A DNA stretch of 64,000 nucleotides, from NCBI RefSeq assembly GCF_000215745.1, contig NC_015663.1:4216001-4280000 (forward strand), written 5' to 3'. Of this stretch, positions 43,832-51,965 are shown in pieces (within the stretch, counting starts at the first letter, position 1; the number at the start of each line of letters is the position of its first letter). Source of the stretch: Klebsiella aerogenes KCTC 2190 (lineage in GTDB: Bacteria; Pseudomonadota; Gammaproteobacteria; Enterobacterales; Enterobacteriaceae). Made by a program: the position numbers and the translations under genes. The notes under the pieces are model-generated. The model had not been told where the DNA came from. It searched no databases and was given only the letters and a program-made list of their open reading frames with translations.

Positions 43832-44710
43832 ATGGAAAAAAAGAGAGCGACGTCAATCGGCTTCGCCGCCATTATCTTATGGAGCACGATGGTCGGTTTG
43901 ATCCGTGGCGTTAGCGAAGGGCTTGGCCCTGTCGGCGGCGCGGCGATGATTTATAGCCTGAGCGGCCTGCTGCTCATTTTCACCGTTGGCTTTCCCAACC
44001 TGCGCCAGATCCCGCGCCGCTATCTGTTGGCCGGCAGTGTGCTGTTTGTCAGCTACGAGATCTGCCTCGCCCTGTCGCTGGGGTTCGCCGCCACCCGCCA
44101 GCAGGCTATCGAAGTGGGGATGGTCAATTATCTGTGGCCCAGCCTGACCATTTTGTTCGCCATTCTTTTTAACGGCCAGAAAAGTAGCTGGCTGGTGATC
44201 CCAGGCTTATTGCTGGCGCTATTCGGCGTGAGCTGGGTGCTCGGCGGCGAGCATGGACTCAACCTTGATGAAATTATCAATAACGTCATCTCCAGCCCGC
44301 TAAGCTACTTTCTGGCATTTATCGGCGCGTTTATCTGGGCGGCCTACTGCACGGTTACCGCGAAATATGCCAAAGGCAAAAATGGGATTACGCTCTTCGT
44401 CTTATTAACGGCGCTCACCCTGTGGCTGAAATTTTTTGCCAGCGCGCAGCCGCCGATGCTGTTCAGTTGGCCGGTAGTCATTAAGCTGATTACGGTCTCC
44501 GTGGCGCTGGGGCTAGCCTACGCGGCATGGAACGTTGGCATCCTGCACGGCAACGTCAGCCTGCTGGCGGCGGCGTCGTACTTCACGCCGGTGCTCTCTT
44601 CCGCGCTGGCGGCGGTGCTGCTCAGCGCCGCGCTCTCATGGTCATTCTGGCAGGGGGCCGGGATGGTGTGTCTCGGCTCCCTGCTCTGCTGGTATGCCAC
44701 TCGCCGCTAG
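43832..44710 (+). CDS. yddG: Aromatic amino acid exporter YddG
   Basis: A 292-aa, ten-helix DMT/EamA-family exporter matching YddG (KKRATSIGFAAIILWSTMVGLIRGVSE). The E. coli protein exports phenylalanine and other aromatic amino acids; the Salmonella relative also affects paraquat export with OmpD. It is divergent from fdnG as in E. coli. Its TAG stop shares the palindrome CTAG with the stop of the convergent benD gene, so the two coding regions overlap by three bases. Confidence 0.95.
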   Translation: MEKKRATSIGFAAIILWSTMVGLIRGVSEGLGPVGGAAMIYSLSGLLLIFTVGFPNLRQIPRRYLLAGSVLFVSYEICLALSLGFAATRQQAIEVGMVNYLWPSLTILFAILFNGQKSSWLVIPGLLLALFGVSWVLGGEHGLNLDEIINNVISSPLSYFLAFIGAFIWAAYCTVTAKYAKGKNGITLFVLLTALTLWLKFFASAQPPMLFSWPVVIKLITVSVALGLAYAAWNVGILHGNVSLLAAASYFTPVLSSALAAVLLSAALSWSFWQGAGMVCLGSLLCWYATRR

Positions 44711-45483
44711 CCGAGATCTCCACCCGCCACCGGTATCGTTACGCCGGTGATATAGCTGGCCTCATCGCTGGCGAGAAACAGGATCGCATTCGCCTGTTCC
44801 GCCAGCGTGCCGTAACGATGCATCAGGCTGCTCGCCACCGTCTGATCGACAACCTGCTGATACCACGCCTTTTCCTGTTCGCTCGGCAGCTCATCGTTGC
44901 GCGGCGTCAGACGCGGCGGCGCCTCCGTACCGCCCGGCGCGACGGCGTTAATCCGAATACCGCTGCCGCTGTACTCCATGGCAATCGAGCGGGTCAGCGC
45001 ATTCACGCCTCCCTTCGCCGCCGAATAAGGCACCCGGTTCACCCCTGCCGTCGCCACCGACGAGATATTGACGATGCTGCCTTTCCCCTGCTTCAGCATC
45101 CAGGGGAGCGCCGCGCGGCAGCCCCACAAGGTGGGGAACAGCGAGCGGCGGATCTCTTTCTCAATTTGTTCTGGCTGATACTCAGCGAAAGGTCGCGCCC
45201 AGATGGTACCGCCGACATTGTTGATTAGCACGTCGAGGCGGCCAAAATGCGCGACCCCGGCGGCAAACGCCTGTTCGGTACTCTGCCACTGCTCAAGGTC
45301 AGCCTCCAGCGCCAGTACCTGGCTTCCGGCCTGGGCTAAAATGGCAGCCAGTTCGTTTACGTAAGGCGAGCGGTCAATCAGCAACAGGGCGGCGCCTTCA
45401 GTTGCCGCCTGCTCCGCGGTCTGCCTGCCAATCCCCTGCGCCGCGCCGGTGATAGCGACGACTTTATCGGTAAAACGCATCAT
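44707..45483 (-). CDS. benD: Benzoate cis-diol dehydrogenase
   Basis: BenD, a 258-aa SDR that oxidises 1,2-dihydroxycyclohexadiene-1-carboxylate (benzoate diol) and releases CO2 to form catechol. SDR motifs are TGAAQGIG, NNVGG and YSAAK. The pattern near GGVNALTRSIAMEYSGSGIRINAVAPGGTEAPPRL is characteristic of BenD/XylL. It is the last gene of benABCD and follows benC by six bases. The stop overlaps that of the convergent yddG gene. Confidence 0.93.
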   Translation of the reverse strand: MMRFTDKVVAITGAAQGIGRQTAEQAATEGAALLLIDRSPYVNELAAILAQAGSQVLALEADLEQWQSTEQAFAAGVAHFGRLDVLINNVGGTIWARPFAEYQPEQIEKEIRRSLFPTLWGCRAALPWMLKQGKGSIVNISSVATAGVNRVPYSAAKGGVNALTRSIAMEYSGSGIRINAVAPGGTEAPPRLTPRNDELPSEQEKAWYQQVVDQTVASSLMHRYGTLAEQANAILFLASDEASYITGVTIPVAGGDLG

Positions 45484-45489
45484 GCCTCC

Positions 45490-46506
45490 TTATGCCGCCG
45501 CGCTCTGGCTGGCGATAAATTTCTCATACCAGAACCCTGCCGGGGAAATTCCCCTTTCGCGCAGCGCCGTGGCGACCGCATTCACCATCGGCGGCGGTCC
45601 GCAAAGATAGATGTCAACGTCGCCGTTATTCAGCATCGCGTCATCCAGATGTTCGGTGACAAAGCCGCGCTGTGGGCAGGAACTGCTTTCATCCGCCACC
45701 ACCGGCAGCCAGCGATACCCCGTAAGCTGTTGAGCAAAGGTGTCCAGCGCATCGGTTTTCACCAGATCGCCGTCACGGGTCACCCCGTACAGTAGCGTTA
45801 CCGGACGCTGACTACCCTGTGTCTGCAGGGTGTGTAACATGGACAGCAGCGGCGCCAGCCCGGTACCGCCCGCCAGCATGAGCAGCGGGCGTTCGCCGCT
45901 GCGCAAATAGAAGCTGCCCATGGGGCCGCTGAGGGTCAGGCGGTCGCCGGGCCGCGCCTGCTGGGTTAACCACTGGCTCATCATGCCGCCAGGCACGTTA
46001 CGAATCAGAAAACGCCCTTCGAGAGAACCCGGCAGCGAGCTGAATGAGTAGGCGCGCACATGAGTCGTGCCCGGCACCTGAATATTGATATATTGCCCCG
46101 GCAGAAAAGCCAGCGGCTCATCCAACGCGACCACCAGTTCGATGGCGGTATCGGACAGTAAATTCACCTGCCGCACCTGCGCCCCGGTGTCGGTCATCGC
46201 GGTTTTACACTGCGCGGCGGCCACCGGCACATCGATCACACAATCGCTGGTCGGGACCATCTGGCAGGTCAGCACCTGGCGAGCCTGCGCCTCGTCGTCG
46301 CTTAACGCCTCGTCGAGATAATCTTCACCCAGACCGTATTCACCGCTGGCGCAATGGCATTTGCAGGTGCCGCAAACGCCGTCCGAACAGTCCATCGGCA
46401 GGTTAACCTTCTGACGATAGGCCGCATCCAGCACCTTCTCCCCGGCATGGCATTGAATAAAGCGGGTAATGCCGTCCTCAAAATTAAGAGCAATATTAAA
46501 AGTCAT
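45490..46506 (-). CDS. benC: Benzoate 1,2-dioxygenase reductase component
   Basis: BenC, a 338-aa electron-transfer component with an N-terminal plant-type [2Fe-2S] ferredoxin domain (CSDGVCGTCKCHC) and a C-terminal FAD/NAD reductase (RAYSFSS, LMLAGGTGLAPLLSML). It moves electrons from NADH to the BenAB oxygenase. It follows benB by nine bases. Confidence 0.94.
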   Translation of the reverse strand: MTFNIALNFEDGITRFIQCHAGEKVLDAAYRQKVNLPMDCSDGVCGTCKCHCASGEYGLGEDYLDEALSDDEAQARQVLTCQMVPTSDCVIDVPVAAAQCKTAMTDTGAQVRQVNLLSDTAIELVVALDEPLAFLPGQYINIQVPGTTHVRAYSFSSLPGSLEGRFLIRNVPGGMMSQWLTQQARPGDRLTLSGPMGSFYLRSGERPLLMLAGGTGLAPLLSMLHTLQTQGSQRPVTLLYGVTRDGDLVKTDALDTFAQQLTGYRWLPVVADESSSCPQRGFVTEHLDDAMLNNGDVDIYLCGPPPMVNAVATALRERGISPAGFWYEKFIASQSAAA

Positions 46507-46515
46507 AAGCGCCTC

Positions 46516-47001
46516 TTAAATGTGGTAAACGTCGATAACCTGACGGATATAGTCGTTATTCAGGCGTACCGTTTTACGAACGATCTGCGGCCTGCCGTCC
46601 TGCTCAATTAGCGTGCAGCAGGTAGAGCCAAAATAGGCATCCGTGTGTTGATAGCGATGGCTCCACGTAACCCAGTTGTAGCGCACCGCAAGCCCCTCAT
46701 CGCTTTCGCCCATCAGCTCGACATTGCTGATAATGTGCGTGGTGCGCGGCTCCGGCGTACTGGCGCCGGAACGCTCGGTTTTAATGCGATAGACGCGATC
46801 TTCCAGTCCTTCCCGGTTGGGGTAGTAGATAAGGGAAATCTCTTTTTGCGGGTCGCGCGTCAGTTGGTCATCGTCGCCCCATGCCGGCATCCAGTAGACC
46901 ACCTGCGGGCTGTAACAGCTCAGCCACTCATCCCACTGACGGTCATCTAACAGACGGGCTTCGTAATAGAGAAACTGGCGAACTTGTTCGAGATTCAACA
47001 T
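46516..47001 (-). CDS. benB: Benzoate 1,2-dioxygenase beta subunit
   Basis: BenB, 161 aa, the small structural subunit of the ring-hydroxylating oxygenase, of the SnoaL-like fold. Family blocks are LYYEARLLDDRQWDEWL, VYWMPAW and the C-terminal VRLNNDYIRQVIDVYHI. The ATG at 47001 overlaps the benA stop by one base (TGATG), so subunits are made in a coupled manner. The longer frame to 47085 is inside benA. Confidence 0.95.
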   Translation of the reverse strand: MLNLEQVRQFLYYEARLLDDRQWDEWLSCYSPQVVYWMPAWGDDDQLTRDPQKEISLIYYPNREGLEDRVYRIKTERSGASTPEPRTTHIISNVELMGESDEGLAVRYNWVTWSHRYQHTDAYFGSTCCTLIEQDGRPQIVRKTVRLNNDYIRQVIDVYHI

Positions 47002-48383
47002 CAGGCCACCTCCACGCGCTGGGTAATGGACTGGTCGTAACGCTGTTGTTCCTGTTCCAGCGCCGCCAGCATGACCGTTTGCCAATGGTGATGATGGGCG
47101 ATATACAGCGCTTCATCTTCCGATTTCACCCCGCTTAGCCGCGGCGTAAAGCCCGCATGCCTGGCGTGTTCATCCGGGCCGTCGACCCAACGTAGCGCGC
47201 CGCGGCTGAGGTCGCTCCATGCCAGATTTTCGCCAAGATAGCCGCGCTGGCAGGCGCTGAACTCTTCCAGATCGTCCGGCGTCCCCATTCCGCTGACGTT
47301 AAAGAAATCTTCGTACTGGCGGATGCGTAACGCCCGGGCCTGGTCTGATTCCCCTTTCGGCGCAAAACACCAGATGGTGACTTCGGTTTTGTCGACCGCA
47401 ATCGGGCGGATTACGCGGATCTGGGTAGAAAACTGATCCATCAGGTAGACGTTGGGATACAGGCACAGGTTGCGGGTTTCATTGACCATCTGGTCGGCGC
47501 GCAGTTCACCGAACTCCGCCTGCAGACGGTCGCGGTGGGCATAGACCGGGCGCACTTCCGGGTTCAACGCGCGGGTCCACAGCAACATGTGGCCGTTGTC
47601 AAATCCGTAGCCGCCGCCGACGCTCTTTGACCAGCCGTTGGCGTCAACCGCATGCGTCCCTTCCGCTTCATAGTTGCGGCGTGACATGGTTGAGGCGTAA
47701 TTCCAGTGCACCACGCTGACGTGATAACCATCGGCGCCGTTCTCCGCGCCCAGCTTCCAGTTGCCTTCGTAAACATAGCTCGACGAGCCCTTCAGCACTT
47801 CCAGTCCTTCCGGCGCCTGATCGACGATCAGATCGATGATTTTGCGGGTTTCGCCGAGATACGCCTCCAGCGGCTGCACGTCCGCATTGAGGCTACCGAA
47901 TAAGAAACCGCGGTAAGACTGAAAACGCGGCAATTTTTGCAGATCGTGAGACCCTTCATGTTTGAAGGTGTCAGGATAAGCGCCGGTGCTCTCATCTTTG
48001 GCTTTTAATAATTTGCCGTTATTACTGAAGGTCCAGCCGTGGAACGGACAGGTAAACGAATTTTTATTCCCGGTTTTGCGTCGACATAACATGGCGCCGC
48101 GGTGGGCGCAGCTATTAATTAATGCATGCAATTCATTCTTTTTATCGCGAGTAATAATAACCGGCTGCCGTCCCAGCGTCAGGGTATAATAATCTCCCGG
48201 CTCGGCAATCTGGCTTTCATGGGCGAGAAACACCCAATTACCTTCGAAGATATGTTTCATTTCAAAATCAAATAACTGCTGATCGGTAAATATAGAGCGG
48301 TGGCAACGGTAAATATGATTTTCACGGTCGACAATTAACGCGTTGTTAATTTTGTCTTTAAGCGCTGATAGCGTTTTTTGCAT
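47001..48383 (-). CDS. benA: Benzoate 1,2-dioxygenase alpha subunit
   Basis: BenA, 460 aa, the catalytic subunit that adds dioxygen to benzoate giving the cis-diol. A Rieske centre is present (CAHRGAMLCRR then CPFHGW), and the mononuclear iron site follows in ENGADGYHVSVVHWNY, with the bridging Asp and two His ligands. The sequence fits the BenA/XylX class. It heads benABCD on the minus strand, 111 bases after catA. Confidence 0.96.
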   Translation of the reverse strand: MQKTLSALKDKINNALIVDRENHIYRCHRSIFTDQQLFDFEMKHIFEGNWVFLAHESQIAEPGDYYTLTLGRQPVIITRDKKNELHALINSCAHRGAMLCRRKTGNKNSFTCPFHGWTFSNNGKLLKAKDESTGAYPDTFKHEGSHDLQKLPRFQSYRGFLFGSLNADVQPLEAYLGETRKIIDLIVDQAPEGLEVLKGSSSYVYEGNWKLGAENGADGYHVSVVHWNYASTMSRRNYEAEGTHAVDANGWSKSVGGGYGFDNGHMLLWTRALNPEVRPVYAHRDRLQAEFGELRADQMVNETRNLCLYPNVYLMDQFSTQIRVIRPIAVDKTEVTIWCFAPKGESDQARALRIRQYEDFFNVSGMGTPDDLEEFSACQRGYLGENLAWSDLSRGALRWVDGPDEHARHAGFTPRLSGVKSEDEALYIAHHHHWQTVMLAALEQEQQRYDQSITQRVEVA

Positions 48384-48435
48384 GAGTTAACTCCTCCTGC
48401 AGAATTCAGGATTAAAGATATTTGGCAAATGTGGT

Positions 48436-48443
48436 GATTATCG
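48436..48443 (-). promoter_or_regulatory. PcaR/PcaU-like half site before benA
   Basis: On the minus strand CCGATAATC is followed by ACCACA, sharing the CGATAATC core with the palindrome at 51010-51037 and with the published PcaR/PobR/PcaU consensus. It lies 53 bases upstream of the benA start. Only one half is seen. Confidence 0.4.
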
Positions 48444-48453
48444 GGTGTAGAGC

Positions 48454-48485
48454 GCGGCCCGGGCCATCAGCGTGGCCGGGGCCGC
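48454..48485 (-). terminator. Strong GC hairpin between catA and benA
   Basis: GCGGCCC/GGGCCGC plus GGCCA/TGGCC, with one C-C mismatch and a six-base loop, just after the catA stop. No T-run follows. It probably weakens readthrough from catBCA into benABCD or protects the cat mRNA. Confidence 0.65.
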
Positions 48486-48494
48486 TAAAGCAGA

Positions 48495-49421
48495 TTACTC
48501 TTTGGCGCGCAGACGGGTGCCGCGGTGCTCTTCGTCGGGGCTCAGCGCTTTACAGAGGGTGAAATCAAAGCGCACTTCGGTGTGCTCACCGTCCAGTTCA
48601 CGCTGTGCAATCGTCTCGCGGTCGCTCACTTTCACCGGGTCGGCAATCAGTCCATCGCGGGTGGCAAAGGCAAAATCATCCCACAGGTATTTGTCGCCGC
48701 TGAGGTTGATCTGACTGGTCAGATGTTTATGCCCCGGCGCGGAGACGAAGAAGTGAATGTGTGCCGGACGGTTGCCGTGGCGGCCTAACTGATCCAGCAA
48801 CTTCTGGGTTGGACCATCCGGCGGGCAGCCGTAGCCGGATGGCATGATGCTGCGCACGCTATAGCGGCCATCGGCGCCGGTGCGAATACGACGACGCAGG
48901 TTGTAGTCGCTCTGGCTCTGATCGAAGAACGAGTAATTACCCAGGGTATTGGCGTGCCAGATATCAACGATGGCGTTAGCGATCGGCTGGCCCTGGCTAT
49001 CTTTAACCTGGCCGTGCAGCCACATCACTTCGCCGGCGTCGGTGCCATCATCCATGCGGGCATGGCGGTCGGCCAGCGGCGCATTGGCCACATACAGCGG
49101 CCCTTCGATGGTGCGAGGGGTGCCGGTTTCACGATGCGCCGCCGCGTCGATAGCGTCCTGACGCAGGTCGAGGAAGTGCTCAAGACCAAGACCCGCCGCC
49201 AGCAGCGCCGCTTCCTGGCGCCCACCCAGCTCATGCAAATAGTTTACCGCGTGCCAGAACTCTTCTTCTGTGACGTTATAGTCATCGATCAGCGTGCAGA
49301 TATTTTCCAGTAAACGGTGGACAATGGCTTTAAAGCGTTCATTACCGCCAGGGACATTTAAACCCGCGCCTTCACGTAATAATTTCTGCACGGCTTCTTG
49401 TTGTACGAAAGCATTACTCAT
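48495..49421 (-). CDS. catA: Catechol 1,2-dioxygenase
   Basis: CatA, 308 aa, an intradiol non-haem Fe(III) enzyme cleaving catechol to cis,cis-muconate. The N-terminal helical dimer/lipid region and the iron-binding part are present; tyrosine and histidine ligands fall in YSVRSIMPSGYGCPPDGPT and HGNRPAHIHFFV. It follows catC by 68 bases on the minus strand. Confidence 0.96.
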   Translation of the reverse strand: MSNAFVQQEAVQKLLREGAGLNVPGGNERFKAIVHRLLENICTLIDDYNVTEEEFWHAVNYLHELGGRQEAALLAAGLGLEHFLDLRQDAIDAAAHRETGTPRTIEGPLYVANAPLADRHARMDDGTDAGEVMWLHGQVKDSQGQPIANAIVDIWHANTLGNYSFFDQSQSDYNLRRRIRTGADGRYSVRSIMPSGYGCPPDGPTQKLLDQLGRHGNRPAHIHFFVSAPGHKHLTSQINLSGDKYLWDDFAFATRDGLIADPVKVSDRETIAQRELDGEHTEVRFDFTLCKALSPDEEHRGTRLRAKE

Positions 49422-49489
49422 AATTATTCTCTCTTATCGTTGTAGGATATTTGCCGGGTGCCCCCGGCATGAGGTCGACGTTATTATTA

Positions 49490-49780
49490 TTAGCTATCGT
49501 CTTCACGAATCGACGAGGGATGACGGCACAGCGCCTCTACGCGAATATCCATAAATGGATACAGCGGCAATCCCATTAAAATTTGATGCAGCTCTTCGGC
49601 ATCTTTTACATCAAAAATGCTGACATTGGCGTAAAGACCGGCGACGCGCCAGATATGTCGCCATTTGCCTTCACGTTGTAATTGTTGCGAATAAGCTTTT
49701 TCGCGTTGTTTAATTTCATCCGCTTCGGCGGCAGGAAAACCGATCGGAATATTAACGGTCATATCAACTTTAAATAGCAT
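49490..49780 (-). CDS. catC: Muconolactone delta-isomerase
   Basis: CatC, 96 aa, which converts muconolactone to beta-ketoadipate enol-lactone. The start MLFKVDMTVNIPIGFPAAEADEIK and the WRVAGLYANVSIFDV core match the family, a small decameric enzyme. It lies 12 bases after the catB stop with an AGGAG ribosome site. Confidence 0.96.
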   Translation of the reverse strand: MLFKVDMTVNIPIGFPAAEADEIKQREKAYSQQLQREGKWRHIWRVAGLYANVSIFDVKDAEELHQILMGLPLYPFMDIRVEALCRHPSSIREDDS

Positions 49781-49792
49781 TATTTTCTCCTG

Positions 49793-50911
49793 TTATGCTT
49801 TACGGGAATAGAAGCGCAGCTTGTCTTCATCCAGCTCCACCCCGAGCCCTGGTGTTTGCGGCAACACCACCTGACCGTCGGCAAAGGTCAGCGGAACGCT
49901 GACAATATCGTCTTTGAGTAGCAGCGGGCCGAACATCTCGGTTCCCCACTGCAGCGGCAATGTCGACCAGGCATGCAGAGAAGCAACGGTACCCACGGTC
50001 CCTTCCAGCATCGTGCCGCCATACAGGCCAACCCCCGCCGCCTGCGCGACGCGGGCCAGCGCGAGCACGCTATTCGGCCCGCCCGCCTTGGCGATCTTCA
50101 GCGCGTAAGCGCCGGTAAAGCCCTGCTGCGCCAGTTGATAACCATCGTATGCGGTCGCGACCGCTTCATCCGCCAGAATCGCGGTCTCGATTTGCTGGCT
50201 CAGGCGCACCAGCGCTGCATTGTCCTGCGCGCTCACCGGCTGTTCGATGAGATCGACCCCCATCGCCGCCAGCTCGCGGCAGCCTTTCGCGCCGGTGGCG
50301 GCATCCCAGGCCTGGTTAACGTCAACGCGAATGCTGGCGCGATCGCCTAAAGCTTCGACAATGGCGCGGGTATGGCGGAGATCGGTGGCTAATTCCCGCG
50401 CGCCAATTTTCAACTTGAACGCCTGATGGCGGCGCTCGGCTAACAGCTTTTCCCCTTCGGCAATATCTTTTGCGGTGTCGCCGCTGGCTAACGTCCACAG
50501 CACCGGCAACGACGTTTGCAGCGCGCCGCCGAGCAGCGCCGAGACCGGTAAGCCTAAGGCTTTCCCCTGGGCGTCCAGCAGCGCGGTTTCAATGGCAGAC
50601 TTTGCGAAAGTATTCCCTTTAATGGCGCTGTTCATACGCGCCGTCAGCGCATTCAGATTATCGGCCGGCTGCCCTTTCAGCAGCGGCGTCAGATAGTGGG
50701 TCAAGGCCGATGCGATAGCCTCCGGGCTCTCGACGCCGTAGCTCAGCCCGCCGATGGTCGTCGCTTCACCGATACCGCATACGCCATCGGAACGGGTAAT
50801 GCGCACGATGACCAGCGTCTGGCAGCCCATGGTGGTCATCGATAATTTATGTGGCCGGATAGTCGGTACATCCACTAACCAGCTCTCAATGCGTTCTACG
50901 GTCGCAGTCAT
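49793..50911 (-). CDS. catB: Muconate cycloisomerase
   Basis: CatB, 372 aa, an enolase-superfamily enzyme turning cis,cis-muconate into muconolactone. The catalytic KxK motif (AFKLKIGAR) and metal ligands in RVDVNQAW, LIEQPV and ILADEAV are visible. The ATG at 50911 gives the family start MTATVERIESWLVDVPTIRPHKLSM; the extension to 50980 is intergenic. It is the first gene of catBCA and divergent from the IclR-type regulator. Confidence 0.95.
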   Translation of the reverse strand: MTATVERIESWLVDVPTIRPHKLSMTTMGCQTLVIVRITRSDGVCGIGEATTIGGLSYGVESPEAIASALTHYLTPLLKGQPADNLNALTARMNSAIKGNTFAKSAIETALLDAQGKALGLPVSALLGGALQTSLPVLWTLASGDTAKDIAEGEKLLAERRHQAFKLKIGARELATDLRHTRAIVEALGDRASIRVDVNQAWDAATGAKGCRELAAMGVDLIEQPVSAQDNAALVRLSQQIETAILADEAVATAYDGYQLAQQGFTGAYALKIAKAGGPNSVLALARVAQAAGVGLYGGTMLEGTVGTVASLHAWSTLPLQWGTEMFGPLLLKDDIVSVPLTFADGQVVLPQTPGLGVELDEDKLRFYSRKA

Positions 50912-51009
50912 TTTTTGTTCCTGAAAGATGCATAACTTTTTGTACCCACATCCATAACGGGGATGTCTGTGCTTTGACAATAGGGTCCAGCCTGGCGGAT
51001 GGTCAACGG

Positions 51010-51037
51010 CGATAATCGAAATGTTGTGCGATTATCG
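51010..51037. promoter_or_regulatory. PcaR/PcaU-type operator between catB and its regulator
   Basis: CGATAATCG at 51010-51018 and CGATTATCG at 51029-51037 form a perfect 9-bp inverted repeat with a 10-bp spacer. The right arm read on the minus strand (GCCGATAATCGCACAA) closely matches the consensus remembered for PcaR/PobR/PcaU regulators (GTTCGATAATCGCAC). It is the likely binding site of the adjacent IclR-type protein. Confidence 0.75.
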
Positions 51038-51165
51038 GCACGCTTGTTAAATTGCGGTTAATAATGTGATCAAGGTGGTAAAACAGGCACAATTCGGCGC
51101 GCCCTGGTTTGCGCGCGGTATAGTAATTCCCCCGTGAGCTTTACGTTGCAACGGAGAAAGATGCA

Positions 51166-51963
51166 ATGAGCGACAATACCCACACTACGCTGAGCGCCAG
51201 GCAGGCTGAGCACGACCCCAATTTTATGCTGTCTCTCGCCCGCGGGCTGGAAGTGCTCAATGCTTTTACTCCGCAGCGCCAGCGGCTGACCATTTCGCAG
51301 TTAAGTCAAAAAACGCAAATTTCCCGCGCGGCGGTGCGCCGCTGCCTGTATACCCTGGCGGCGCTGGGGATGGTGCACAGCCCGGACGGCCGCAGCTATG
51401 AACTACTACCGCGCGTACTAGCCGTGGGCCACGCCTATCTGGCGGGAACCCCGCTGGCGAAAGTGGCGCAAACAGCACTGGATAATCTTGGTAAGACGTT
51501 AGGAGAAAGCTGCTCCGCCGCCACGCTTGATGGCGACAACGTGCTGTACATTGCCCGCGCGGCGGTCAATAACTTACTGAGCGTCGATCTGGGGCGCGGC
51601 AGTCGCCTCCCGGCATGGACGACTTCAATGGGACGGGTATTGCTGAGCGCGCTGCCAGAAGAACAACTTGAAGTGACATTGTCACGTGCACATCTTATGC
51701 GCTACACCCCGCATACCCTGTGCGACCCCACGGCATTACGCGCGGAAATAGCTAAAGTTCGCATGCAGGGCTATGCGCTGGCGGACAGGCAAATTGAAGT
51801 TGGATTATGCTCGCTTGCGGTACCGCTGTTGTCGCGCAGCGGCCAGGTGGTGGCGGCCCTCAACGTTGGCGTCCCCGCCTCTTCGATGAGCGCCGCGGCG
51901 CTGAAGGAGAAAGCCCTGGCGCCGCTGCGTCGCGCGGCGATGGAGCTGTCTCTTCAGTTATGA
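51166..51963 (+). CDS. IclR-family regulator of the PcaR/PcaU/PobR group
   Basis: A 265-aa IclR-type regulator. The N-terminal winged helix (RLTISQLSQKTQISRAAVRRCLYTLAALGMV) and C-terminal effector domain (GESCSAATLDGDNVLYIARA, PAWTTSMGRVLLSALPE, GLCSLAVPLLSRSGQVVAALNVG) fit the beta-ketoadipate pathway activators PcaR, PcaU and PobR. It is divergent from catB with a matching operator between them. This differs from Pseudomonas and Acinetobacter, where catBCA is controlled by LysR proteins CatR/CatM/BenM. It is probably activated by a pathway intermediate such as muconate or beta-ketoadipate. Confidence 0.88.
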   Translation: MSDNTHTTLSARQAEHDPNFMLSLARGLEVLNAFTPQRQRLTISQLSQKTQISRAAVRRCLYTLAALGMVHSPDGRSYELLPRVLAVGHAYLAGTPLAKVAQTALDNLGKTLGESCSAATLDGDNVLYIARAAVNNLLSVDLGRGSRLPAWTTSMGRVLLSALPEEQLEVTLSRAHLMRYTPHTLCDPTALRAEIAKVRMQGYALADRQIEVGLCSLAVPLLSRSGQVVAALNVGVPASSMSAAALKEKALAPLRRAAMELSLQL

Positions 51964-51965
51964 CA

